Shown here piece by piece: positions 1 through 9,481 of a stretch of 64,000 nt of DNA. Every line of letters starts with the position of its first letter. Positions within the stretch are counted from its first letter, which is position 1. The notes under the pieces are model-generated. The model had not been told where the DNA came from and ran no database searches. It worked only from the letters and a program-made list of their open reading frames with translations. The translations under genes were made by a program, and so were the position numbers. Source of the DNA: an uncultured Sphingomonas sp. (GTDB lineage: Bacteria; Pseudomonadota; Alphaproteobacteria; Sphingomonadales; Sphingomonadaceae); NCBI GenBank assembly GCA_913775315.1, contig CAJYIX010000017.1:62001-126000 (forward strand), in the 5' to 3' direction.

Positions 1-53
1 AGGATGCGGACCGCTATACCGCACTGATCGCGAAGCTGGGTCTTCGCAAGTAA
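1..53 (+). CDS. rpsO: 30S ribosomal protein S15, C-terminal end (partial)
   Basis: Only the last 17 codons are inside the window, starting in frame at base 3 and ending at TAA 51-53. The visible C-terminus reads DADRYTALIAKLGLRK, which is the characteristic end of ribosomal protein S15 (RY-x-ALI-x-KLGLRK). S15 binds 16S rRNA and nucleates assembly of the 30S platform. The gene sits directly upstream of pnp, the usual rpsO-pnp order in proteobacteria, which supports the call despite the short piece. Confidence 0.9.
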   Translation, partial: DADRYTALIAKLGLRK

Positions 54-59
54 TCCGGG

Positions 60-82
60 ACGGCTCCGCGATGCGGGGCCGT
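60..82 (+). terminator. Hairpin after rpsO
   Basis: An 8-bp stem (ACGGCTCC with GGGGCCGT, one G-T wobble) around a short loop starts 6 bases after the rpsO stop. It is followed only by TTTCC rather than a long T-run, so it may be a weak terminator or a processing site that lets some transcription run on into pnp. The remaining bases up to the pnp start hold no other gene that I can see. Confidence 0.5.
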
Positions 83-209
83 TTCCATATCCGGCAGGGC
101 GCAATTCGGCGCCATGGCGGCGGCGGAAATTCCGCCATCTGCGGGCGATCAGCGTCCGCATCCAAGTAGGCCCCGGCCCGCATCGGGCGGCCGGTGTGAA
201 GGAAACGAA

Positions 210-2540
<2,331 letters not shown>

Positions 2541-2563
2541 GAGGGGGCAGCCCCTAAAATGAG

Positions 2564-2601
2564 GGAGGGGTGCGGTCCTTGGACCGTGCCCCTCCTTTTT
2601 T
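2564..2601 (+). terminator. Rho-independent terminator of pnp
   Basis: A 15-bp stem (GGAGGGGTGCGGTCC-type arm at 2564-2578 against 2581-2595, with two G-T wobbles) and a tiny loop is followed directly by six T residues at 2596-2601. It sits 24 bases after the pnp stop. This is a textbook intrinsic terminator and means the kinase gene downstream needs its own promoter. Confidence 0.9.
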
Positions 2602-2647
2602 AATGAATCCAAACGGTTCTGCTTTACGATACGGAACCGCAACGGCG

Positions 2648-3670
2648 ATGAGGATGATCGATCGCGTGACGCAGGACCGGATCTGGATCGAGCGGCTGCC
2701 GCTGGCGGCGGGGCGGCCCGTGCTCGGCTTCGCGGTCACGACGCTGCTCATCCTCGCCGCTTTCGCGCTGCGCTGGGCGACCGATCCCTATCTGCCGGGC
2801 GGCTTTCCCTTCGTCACCTTCTTCCCCGCGGTCATCCTCGCCTCGGCGTTGTTCGGCGCGCGATGCGGTGCCTATGCGGGCCTCGTCTGCGGGCTGCTCG
2901 CCTGGTACTTCTTCGTCGAGCCGGAAATGAGCTTCGCCATCCGCTCGGGCACGCTGCTCGCGATGGCGTTCTATCTGCTCGTCGTCGTCACCGACGTCTT
3001 CATCATCCACTGGATGCAGCGGGCCAACGCCAAGCTGGCCCGCGAACGCGAACTGAGCCGCGTCCTCGCCGATACGCGCGAACTCCTGTTTCGCGAGCTT
3101 CAGCATCGCGTCTCGAACAATCTTCAGGTCGCTGCCGGGCTCATTTCGCTACAGAAGCGGCGGATCAGTGATGCCGACGCGCGGGCTGCGCTCGACGAAG
3201 CCTCCCGCCGGCTTGCTCTGATCGGCCGGATCAGCCGCCAGCTCTATGACGCCGGCGGCGCGACCCGCCGGATGCGCGAGTTCCTCGAACCCCTGTGCCA
3301 CGACGTGATCGAGGCGAGCGGTCGCCCCGGCATCCGCTGCCACGTGATGGTCGAGGAGGACGCGACGCTCAGCCCCGACGCGGCGATCCCGCTGGCGCTG
3401 ATCGTCGCCGAATCGATGGCCAACGCGATCGAGCACGGCTTTGCCGGTCGCGAGCATGGCGTGATCGAAGTCGAACTGTCGCGCGACGGCGCACAGTCGC
3501 TCCGCATCGAGGTGCGCGACGACGGCCACGGCCTGCCCGAGGGGTTCGACATCGACGGCTCGGGCAGCCTTGGCCTGAGCATCGCGCGCACGCTTGCCGC
3601 GCAACTCAGCGGCACGTTCGAGCTGGTCGCCGGGCGCGGCACCACGGCTAGGCTACTACTCCCGGCCTAA
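2648..3670 (+). CDS. Membrane sensor histidine kinase, DUF4118 + HisKA_2 type
   Basis: About 340 aa from this start. The N-terminal part holds three to four membrane segments in a KdpD-like DUF4118 arrangement (about residues 20-120). Then comes a short linker and a HisKA_2 phosphoacceptor box, ELQHRVSNNLQVAAGLISLQ, with the phosphorylated His at about 153. The ATPase domain follows with an N-box-like ESMANAIEHGF, the G1 box RDDGHGLPEG and GLSIARTLAAQLSG. HisKA_2/HWE kinases in alphaproteobacteria often feed general stress or light signalling, but no response regulator is next to it, so the partner is unknown. In-frame ATGs occur at 2603, 2648 and 2654; 2603 lies on the edge of the pnp terminator, so a later one is likelier. 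Confidence 0.85.
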   Translation: MRMIDRVTQDRIWIERLPLAAGRPVLGFAVTTLLILAAFALRWATDPYLPGGFPFVTFFPAVILASALFGARCGAYAGLVCGLLAWYFFVEPEMSFAIRSGTLLAMAFYLLVVVTDVFIIHWMQRANAKLARERELSRVLADTRELLFRELQHRVSNNLQVAAGLISLQKRRISDADARAALDEASRRLALIGRISRQLYDAGGATRRMREFLEPLCHDVIEASGRPGIRCHVMVEEDATLSPDAAIPLALIVAESMANAIEHGFAGREHGVIEVELSRDGAQSLRIEVRDDGHGLPEGFDIDGSGSLGLSIARTLAAQLSGTFELVAGRGTTARLLLPA

Positions 3671-3689
3671 GGGCTTTGGCCCGTGCGCC

Positions 3690-3716
3690 GGAACCGCGCA
3701 ACCGGTCCGACCGCTT
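3690..3716 (+). promoter_or_regulatory. Possible EcfG-type (general stress) promoter
   Basis: GGAACC at 3690-3695, then 16 bases, then CGCTT at 3712. The alphaproteobacterial EcfG consensus is GGAAC, about 16-17 bases, then CGTT, so the -35 matches perfectly and the -10 has one change. It lies 30 bases before the start of the DUF4440 gene. One match by eye in a GC-rich genome is weak evidence. Confidence 0.3.
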
Positions 3717-3745
3717 CATCCACCTGACAAATCAGGAGAAGCAAG

Positions 3746-4108
3746 ATGGATGACGACCGCGTCTGGGCGTTCGAGGAAAGCCTGTGGACCGCCGATGCAG
3801 AGCATTATCGCGAGTCGATCGACGACGAGTGCGTCATGGTCGTCCCCGCCCCGCCCTTCGTCATGACCGGCTCACAGGCGGTCGAAGCCGTTTCGAAGAC
3901 CCCGCGCTGGTCGAAGGTCGCCTTCTCCGACCAGCAGATCATGCGCCCGCAGGAAGGACTGATCGTCATCGGCTATACCGTCGATGCCGAAAAGGACGGC
4001 GGCGAGAAGTACGAGGCGCACTGCACCTCCACCTATCGCCGGCTGGAGCATGAGGTCTGGAAGGTCGTCCAGCACCAGCAGACCCCGCCGCTCAAGGCCG
4101 GCGGCTGA
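3746..4108 (+). CDS. DUF4440 / SnoaL-like (NTF2-fold) protein
   Basis: 120 aa, soluble, no signal peptide. The alternating helix/strand pattern, an N-terminal helix with WAFEESLWT, and a strand-rich C-terminal half ending in HEVWKVVQHQQTP match the small NTF2-fold family annotated DUF4440/SnoaL-like. These proteins are cone-shaped and bind or convert small ligands, but no specific function can be assigned. A good ribosome site (AGGAG) lies at 3734-3738. It converges on the MBL hydrolase gene, only 4 bases separating their stops. Confidence 0.7.
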   Translation: MDDDRVWAFEESLWTADAEHYRESIDDECVMVVPAPPFVMTGSQAVEAVSKTPRWSKVAFSDQQIMRPQEGLIVIGYTVDAEKDGGEKYEAHCTSTYRRLEHEVWKVVQHQQTPPLKAGG

Positions 4109-4112
4109 CCCG

Positions 4113-5291
4113 TTAGCGAAGCGCCCGCACCGCCGGGGTGCGGGCGCAGGTGGCCAGCAGCGCCTCGTCGAGCGGCGGCGGCGCTGCAGCCAGCGGCGGC
4201 ACGTCGAACGGCCGCCCGATTTCGCGTCGGGCAAAGCGGTCGGCGGGCTCGCCGGCGCAGCGCATCAGCAGATCGAGCATCGCCGGCGGCGTCTCACGCG
4301 CTTCCGCCGACAATTTGAACGTCCCCCAGTGGATCGGCATCGCCGTGGGGCGCCCCAGCCGATCCCAGACGCGGACAGCCTCACGCGGGCCGATATGGCT
4401 GCCCGTCGCCATCTCGCCGGGCTGGAACCGGAAGGCGCCGATCGGGATCACCGCCAGCCGGATCGGCCCGATCGCCGCCGCCTCGCGCGGCCACGCGCCG
4501 TTGCCGAACCCGGTGTCGCCCGCGAAGAAGAGGTTGCCGCCCGGCAGTTCGACGACGAACGCCGACCAGAGCGCGCGATTGCGGTCGGCGAACCAGCGGC
4601 TCCCCCAGTGATGGTTGCGCACGACATGCACGCGAGCGCCGCGCACGCCAGCCTCCCGGCCCCAGTCAAGCTCGGTCGCCTCGATCCCCGCCGACCGCAG
4701 GATCGCGCCGTTGCCGAGGCTGGTGACAATCGAAGGTCGGTCGCGATCCCATAGGCGCTTCAACGTCGCCAGATCGAGATGGTCGTAGTGATTGTGGCTG
4801 ACGACGATCAGGTCGATCCTGGGCAGGTCGGCAAGTGCGATCCCCGGTGCCGTCGTCCGCTTCGGCCCGAATCCGAACGGGCCCGCCTGGTCGGCCCAGA
4901 CCGGATCGGTCAAGATGTTGAGCCCCGGCATCTGGACGAGCACGCTGGCATGGCCGACCCACGTCGCGTGCATCGGCGGTGCCGCGCCGCCGGATGACGG
5001 CAGCGCCAGCTCGGCCTTCGTCGCCGGCCGCACCGCCACGCTGGCGGGCCACGCCGCCTCCCCCTCACCGGTCAGCCGCCGCCAGAAGAAGCCCGCGCGA
5101 TTGCCGCCGCCGGGCACGCGTGCGGTGTCGTCGCCATCGGGGTTGAAGAACCGCTCGCCGTCGAAATGGCCGCTCTCGGCCCCGCGATAATAGATGCGGT
5201 CGAGGAACGCCGGTACGATCGCCGCGGCCAGGCACGCCGCCACGACGACCCACAAGAGCACGCCCACCGTCCATTTCGCCGCGCGCGCCAT
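4113..5291 (-). CDS. Membrane-anchored metallo-beta-lactamase-fold hydrolase (NAPE-PLD/RomA-like)
   Basis: 392 aa. An uncleaved N-terminal membrane segment lies at about residues 7-29. The metal-binding motif SHNHYDHLD gives H166, H168, D170 and H171, and further ligands are expected at NHHWGSRW, FAGDTGFG and PIHWGTF. This pattern is typical of the NAPE-PLD/UlaG-like branch of the metallo-beta-lactamase fold (often labelled RomA or 'outer membrane protein'), which includes phospholipase D-type enzymes. The substrate here is not predictable. It is a monocistronic gene facing away from glutathione reductase. Confidence 0.85.
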   Translation of the reverse strand: MARAAKWTVGVLLWVVVAACLAAAIVPAFLDRIYYRGAESGHFDGERFFNPDGDDTARVPGGGNRAGFFWRRLTGEGEAAWPASVAVRPATKAELALPSSGGAAPPMHATWVGHASVLVQMPGLNILTDPVWADQAGPFGFGPKRTTAPGIALADLPRIDLIVVSHNHYDHLDLATLKRLWDRDRPSIVTSLGNGAILRSAGIEATELDWGREAGVRGARVHVVRNHHWGSRWFADRNRALWSAFVVELPGGNLFFAGDTGFGNGAWPREAAAIGPIRLAVIPIGAFRFQPGEMATGSHIGPREAVRVWDRLGRPTAMPIHWGTFKLSAEARETPPAMLDLLMRCAGEPADRFARREIGRPFDVPPLAAAPPPLDEALLATCARTPAVRALR

Positions 5292-5414
5292 CGTCCCTCC
5301 AGTCGCTTGCCCCCCTTACGTCCGCGGCGCCCCCGCGGTTCCGGCGCGAAAGCCTTTGTCCCCGGCCCCGCCCCACCCTATCTGGCGGCAATCATATGTG
5401 AAGGAGCGCCCGCG

Positions 5415-6764
5415 TTGGCCCAGTACGACTATGACCTGTTCGTGATCGGCGCGGGCTCCGGCGGCACGCGCGCGGCGCGCGTGGCGGCCGCCTATGGCGC
5501 GAAGGTGGCGGTGGCGGAGGAATACCGCGTCGGCGGCACCTGCGTCATCCGCGGCTGCGTGCCCAAGAAGCTGCTCGTCTACGGCGCGCACTTCGCCGAG
5601 GACCTGCGCGATGCGCGGCATTTCGGCTGGGACGTGCCGCCCGACTGCGCCTTCACCTGGGAGCGGCTGCGCGACAACGTGCTGGCCGAAGTGGACCGGA
5701 TCAACAAGGCGTACACCCAGACGATCGAATCGAGCGGCGCGGAGATCATCCTCGAACGCGCGACGATCGCCGGGCCGCATGAAGTGAAGCTCGCCAGCGG
5801 CCGTACCGTCACCGCCGAGCGCATCCTGATCGCCACCGGCGCGACGCCGCAGGTCCCGTCCTGCCCCGGCCACGAACACGGCTTCACCTCGAACGAGGCG
5901 TTCCACCTCGACGCAATCCCCGAGCGGATCCTGATCGCGGGCGCGGGCTATATCGCCAACGAGTTCGCGGGCGTGTTCCACCAGCTTGGGTCCCACGTCA
6001 TGCTCATCAACCGGAGCGACGTGATCCTGCGCGGCTATGACGAGCAGGTGCGCGACCGGCTGCTCCAGATCTCGACCGCCAAGGGCATCGAGTTTCGCAT
6101 GAACGCCGAGTTCCGCGGGATCGAGAAGCAGGCGGACGGCTGCCTCAAGGTATCGATGACCAACCACCCCGACGTGACCGTCGACGCGGTGATGTTCGCG
6201 ACGGGCCGCGTGCCCAATACCGGCGGACTGGGGCTGGAGACCGCGGGCGTCGAGTGGGACGACAAGGGCGCGATCAAGGTCGACGAGCAGAGCCGCACCA
6301 CCTGCGACAGCATCTTCGCGGTCGGCGACGTCACCAACCGCGTCCAGCTCACCCCCGTCGCGATCCGCGAGGGACAGGCGTTCGCCGACACCTTCTACGG
6401 GAACAAGCCGACCACGGTCGATTACGACTGCATCCCCAGTGCCGTCTTCAGCCACCCGCCGATCGCCGGCGTCGGCCTGACCGAGACGCAGGCGCGGCAG
6501 AAGCACGGGTCGGTCAAGGTCTATCATTCCGACTTCCGCCCGATGAAGAACGTGCTGGCCGGCCGCAACGAGCGAGCACTCTACAAGATGGTGTGCGACG
6601 CGGATTCGGACAAAATCCTCGGCATCCACATGATCGGCCCCGATGCGCCGGAAATCCTCCAGGCCGCCGCCGTGGCGGTGAAGGCGGGGCTGACCAAGGC
6701 GGCGTTCGACGCGACGGTCGCGCTGCATCCGACCATGGCCGAGGAGCTGGTGCTGCTGAAATAA
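5415..6764 (+). CDS. gor: Glutathione-disulfide reductase
   Basis: 449 aa from a TTG start at 5415, chosen because GAAGGAG lies 8 bases upstream and the protein then starts LAQYDYDLFVIGAGSGGT as in the family; the frame is open upstream but meaningless. The enzyme is an NADPH-dependent flavoprotein that reduces GSSG to GSH. Visible features are the FAD dinucleotide fold GAGSGG, the redox-active disulfide motif GGTCVIRGCVPKK (C43 and C48), a second nucleotide fold AGAGYIANEFA followed by Arg-containing NRSDVILRG suited to NADPH, and the C-terminal HPTMAEE with the catalytic His-Glu of the dimer partner. Confidence 0.95.
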   Translation: MAQYDYDLFVIGAGSGGTRAARVAAAYGAKVAVAEEYRVGGTCVIRGCVPKKLLVYGAHFAEDLRDARHFGWDVPPDCAFTWERLRDNVLAEVDRINKAYTQTIESSGAEIILERATIAGPHEVKLASGRTVTAERILIATGATPQVPSCPGHEHGFTSNEAFHLDAIPERILIAGAGYIANEFAGVFHQLGSHVMLINRSDVILRGYDEQVRDRLLQISTAKGIEFRMNAEFRGIEKQADGCLKVSMTNHPDVTVDAVMFATGRVPNTGGLGLETAGVEWDDKGAIKVDEQSRTTCDSIFAVGDVTNRVQLTPVAIREGQAFADTFYGNKPTTVDYDCIPSAVFSHPPIAGVGLTETQARQKHGSVKVYHSDFRPMKNVLAGRNERALYKMVCDADSDKILGIHMIGPDAPEILQAAAVAVKAGLTKAAFDATVALHPTMAEELVLLK

Positions 6765-6808
6765 GCGCGGGCATGGCGGTTTGCGCGTCCTTGCGCTAAC
6801 GGCCGCCC

Positions 6809-7717
6809 ATGACCGAAACTCAAGAATCGACCCGCTGCGGCCTCGTCGCCGTGGTGGGGGCGCCCAATGCGGGCAAGTCGACGCTCGTCAACGCACTCGT
6901 CGGCCAGAAGGTCGCAATCGTCAGCCCCAAGGCACAGACGACGCGCGTCCGCCTGATGGGCATCGCGATCGAGGACCAGACGCAGCTCCTCCTCGTGGAT
7001 ACCCCCGGCCTGTTCGACCCCAAGCGTCGGCTGGACCGCGCGATGGTGTCGGCGGCGTGGGAAGGGGCCGAGGGCGCCGACGCGATCGCGCTGGTCGTCG
7101 ATGCCAAGGGCGGCTTGCCGGAGAAGGTGCTGTCGATCGTCGACCGGCTGGCCGCGCGGTCGGAACCCAAGATTCTGATCCTCAACAAGGTCGATCTGGC
7201 CGACAAGCCGCGCCTGCTCAATCACGCGCAGCGGCTCAATGAGCGGCTGGCGTTCGACGAGATCTTCTTCGTCTCGGCCACCAGCGGTGACGGGATCGCC
7301 GAGCTCAAGGCCGCGCTGGCGGGCCGGATGCCCGAGGGGCCGTGGCACTTCCCGGAGGATCAGGTGAGCGACGCCACCGACCGCATGATGGCGGCCGAAG
7401 TGACGCGCGAGCAGCTCTACCTCCAGCTCCACGCCGAACTCCCCTATGCAAGCGCGGTCGAGACCGAGCGCTATTCGGAACGCGACGACGGGTCGGTGGA
7501 GATTCACCAGCAGATCCTCGTCGAGCGCGACACCCAGCGCGCGATCGTGCTGGGCAAGGGCGGCGCGCGGATCAAGGACATCGGCGCCAAGGCGCGCGCC
7601 GAGCTGTCGCGGATCATGGGGGTGCCGGTGCACCTCTACCTCCACGTCAAGGTGAAGCCCGGCTGGGACGAGGATCGCGGCCTCTATCGCGACATCGGAC
7701 TGGATTGGGTGGAGTGA
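6809..7717 (+). CDS. era: GTPase Era
   Basis: 302 aa, standard length. Era binds GTP and the 3' end of 16S rRNA and acts in 30S maturation and cell-cycle control. The G1 loop GAPNAGKS is at residues 17-24, G3 is DTPGLF, G4 is NKVD, and the C-terminal third is a KH domain with the GKGGARIKDIG loop. No strong ribosome site is visible before the ATG. It follows gor by 44 bases on the same strand and may share its transcript. Confidence 0.96.
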   Translation: MTETQESTRCGLVAVVGAPNAGKSTLVNALVGQKVAIVSPKAQTTRVRLMGIAIEDQTQLLLVDTPGLFDPKRRLDRAMVSAAWEGAEGADAIALVVDAKGGLPEKVLSIVDRLAARSEPKILILNKVDLADKPRLLNHAQRLNERLAFDEIFFVSATSGDGIAELKAALAGRMPEGPWHFPEDQVSDATDRMMAAEVTREQLYLQLHAELPYASAVETERYSERDDGSVEIHQQILVERDTQRAIVLGKGGARIKDIGAKARAELSRIMGVPVHLYLHVKVKPGWDEDRGLYRDIGLDWVE

Positions 7718-7737
7718 CCCACCCCGGTTGTCCGTTC

Positions 7738-7764
7738 GTCGTCCCGGACTCGATCCGGGATGAC
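7738..7764. repeat. REP-like palindrome, copy 1
   Basis: An 11-bp hairpin (GTCGTCCCGGA, loop CTCGA, TCCGGGATGAC with one wobble) between the convergent ends of era and the sirtuin gene. The same GTCAYCCCGGAC core recurs at 19733-19814 and twice at 56038-56137. The family looks like a short dispersed intergenic palindrome; here it could also end transcription from both sides. Confidence 0.75.
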
Positions 7765-7772
7765 GTTCAGGA

Positions 7773-8471
7773 TCACCCGGTCAGCAACCCCGCCACCCAT
7801 TCCGGCACCAGCACGCTCGCCGGCCCCATCCGGCTTTCCTCAAACAGGAAACTGCCCTGCGACGGCTCGAGGTTGATCTCCAACGTTGCTGCCCCCCAGT
7901 GCCCCGCCGTCTGCACGAACCCGGCGGCGGGATAGACCGCGCCCGACGTGCCGATCGACACGAACAGGTCGCACGACGCCAGCGCCGCCTCGATCCGCTC
8001 CATGTCGTACGGCATTTCGCCGAAGAACACGATGTCGGGGCGGAGCGTCGGCCCGCCGCACGCCCCGCACACCGTCGCCGGCGGCAGCGCGTCGACCCAC
8101 TCGGCCCGCGCCCCGCACGCCGCGCACAACGCCGATTTCAGCTCACCATGCATGTGCAGCAGCCGCGTTGCCCCCGCTCGCTCGTGCAGGTCGTCGACAT
8201 TCTGCGTGACGATCAGCAGCTCGCCCGGCCATTGAGCATCTAGCAGCCCCAGCGCCCGGTGCGCCGCATTCGGCTCGACGGTCGAAAGCGCCGCCCGGCG
8301 CAGGTCGTAGAAGCGGTGAACGAGCGCCGGATCTCGCGCCAGCGCCTCGGGCGTGCACACGTCTTCGACCCGGTGCCCCTCCCACAAGCCCCCCGGCCCG
8401 CGGAACGTGGCAATCCCGCTCTCGGCCGAAATGCCCGCGCCGGTCAGTACGACAATGTTCTCGATCGCCAC
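7773..8471 (-). CDS. cobB: Sirtuin-type NAD+-dependent protein deacylase
   Basis: 232 aa from a GTG start. The Rossmann motif GAGISAESGI (11-20), QNVD (90-93), catalytic His in HGEL (H108), and four zinc Cys (C116, C119, C135, C138) are all present. Y55 and R58 form the YxxR motif that marks class III sirtuins, which prefer succinyl or malonyl lysine, so desuccinylase activity is likely. The enzyme uses NAD+ and releases nicotinamide and O-acyl-ADP-ribose. Its start lies one base after the stop of the HxlR gene upstream, so the two are translated from one mRNA. Confidence 0.92.
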   Translation of the reverse strand: MAIENIVVLTGAGISAESGIATFRGPGGLWEGHRVEDVCTPEALARDPALVHRFYDLRRAALSTVEPNAAHRALGLLDAQWPGELLIVTQNVDDLHERAGATRLLHMHGELKSALCAACGARAEWVDALPPATVCGACGGPTLRPDIVFFGEMPYDMERIEAALASCDLFVSIGTSGAVYPAAGFVQTAGHWGAATLEINLEPSQGSFLFEESRMGPASVLVPEWVAGLLTG

Positions 8472-8472
8472 G

Positions 8473-8949
8473 CTACTCCGCCGCCTTCGCGTCCTCGACT
8501 TCTTCCGGCAGCGCCCAGAGCAGGTCCTGCGTCGTCAGCGGACGGCCGTCGTGGCTCATCACGCGGACGGGGGCGACCGGGCGGTGGTCCTGGGCGTCGA
8601 CCAGTACGGGGGAAATGGTGCCCGTCATCTCGTATTTCTCGCCCCATTGGCGCAGTGCGACGAGCGTCGGCAGCAGGTCCTTGCCCTTGTCGGTCAGGCG
8701 GTATTCGACCTTGCGCCGATCGTCGTCGCACGGTCGTCGCTGGAGGATGCCGTGGTCGACCAAGCGCCCCAGCCGGTTGGCGAGGATGTTGCGCGCGATG
8801 CCGAGCTCGCCCTGGAACTCCTCGAAATGGCGGAAGCCGTTGAAGCTGGCGCGCAGAATCAGGAACGACCAGCGTTCGCCCATCGCCTCCAGCGCGGCGG
8901 GGAGGCTGCAGTTCATCGCCAGCTGGCGCAGCGGTTCGCGCAATCCCAT
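8473..8949 (-). CDS. HxlR-family winged-helix transcriptional regulator
   Basis: 158 aa. The conserved HxlR N-terminus is visible: a Cys at 14, then ALEAMGERWSFLILRASFNG and a winged helix with LGIARNILANRLGRLVDHGI. The C-terminal extension of about 60 residues is less typical. HxlR proteins bind as dimers to inverted repeats and often sense reactive electrophiles through the N-terminal Cys. It starts at ATG 8949 facing the CC_3452 gene, with two matching palindromes in the gap, and is followed immediately by the sirtuin gene. Confidence 0.92.
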   Translation of the reverse strand: MGLREPLRQLAMNCSLPAALEAMGERWSFLILRASFNGFRHFEEFQGELGIARNILANRLGRLVDHGILQRRPCDDDRRKVEYRLTDKGKDLLPTLVALRQWGEKYEMTGTISPVLVDAQDHRPVAPVRVMSHDGRPLTTQDLLWALPEEVEDAKAAE

Positions 8950-9010
8950 TCGTCGATCCTAAAGCAAAAGCGGGGACAGGCAACCGCGGGTACTTTTTGC
9001 AGAGCAGCAT

Positions 9011-9062
9011 AGGTTGCGACTTGCAACCTTAGAAGCCGACTTGTAGGTTGCAAAGCGCAACC
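9011..9062. promoter_or_regulatory. Two GGTTGC-N5-GCAACC palindromes with nested divergent promoters
   Basis: Palindrome 1 is AGGTTGC-N5-GCAACCT (9011-9029); palindrome 2 is GGTTGC-N5-GCAACC (9046-9062). Centres are 34 bp apart, about three helical turns. On the plus strand TTGCAA (9021-9026), 17 bases, TAGGTT (9044-9049) makes a promoter for the CC_3452 gene. On the minus strand TTGCAA (9053-9048), 16 bases, TAAGGT (9031-9026) makes one for hxlR. Each palindrome covers the -35 of one promoter and the -10 of the other. This is the expected layout for a regulator repressing itself and its neighbour. Confidence 0.7.
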
Positions 9063-9086
9063 CGCTTTCTGACAGGAGCCCTCCCC

Positions 9087-9383
9087 ATGCTTCGCCTTCT
9101 CGCCCCGCTTGCCCTGAGCCTCGTCGCTGCCAGCCCCGCCATGGCCGAGGGCTATTACAGCGCCGTCCCCGCGACCGCGCCAGCCAAGGCATCGATCGTC
9201 ACGCGCAGCACCGTTTGGAGGTGCGCCGACGGCGCCTGTACCGCGGCCAAGGCCGGATCGCGCGATGCAATCATGTGCGAGCTTCTGGTGCGCGAAGTCG
9301 GCCCGGTCAGCCGCTTCGCCGCCGGGGGCACCGATTTCGACGCCGCGGCGCTCGAAAAGTGTAACGCGCGCGCCAAGGGTTGA
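9087..9383 (+). CDS. CC_3452-family secreted protein
   Basis: 98 aa. A signal peptide with likely cleavage after residue 20 (ASPAMA/EG) is followed by a short mature domain with the family pattern WRCADGACTA, SRDAIMCELL and a late Cys. These small exported proteins are common in Caulobacter and sphingomonads and have no known function. ATG 9087 is preceded by CAGGAG at 9075-9080. The gene faces hxlR across a shared operator, so control by that regulator is the main clue to its role. Confidence 0.8.
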   Translation: MLRLLAPLALSLVAASPAMAEGYYSAVPATAPAKASIVTRSTVWRCADGACTAAKAGSRDAIMCELLVREVGPVSRFAAGGTDFDAAALEKCNARAKG

Positions 9384-9481
9384 GGGTTTCGTGACATTTG
9401 CGCCGCTCTCCGGCGCTGCAGTGCGGCAGGGAGCGGTCAAATGCGTTGCAATTCCGCACGCTCTGCCCCCACATTAGGGCT

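Noticed and set aside
2633-2637. GGAAC before the kinase as an EcfG promoter
   Set aside because: No CGTT-like -10 at 16-19 bases downstream.
2603-2647. Upstream ATG 2603 for the histidine kinase
   Set aside because: It sits right after the pnp terminator T-run, leaving no room for a promoter or ribosome site.
3671-3682. Small GGGC-TTTG-GCCC hairpin after the kinase
   Set aside because: Only four base pairs and no T-run; too weak to call a terminator.
5166-5414. 83-codon upstream extension of glutathione reductase
   Set aside because: It runs through the 5' end of the MBL gene on the other strand and has no homology; TTG 5415 has a strong ribosome site.
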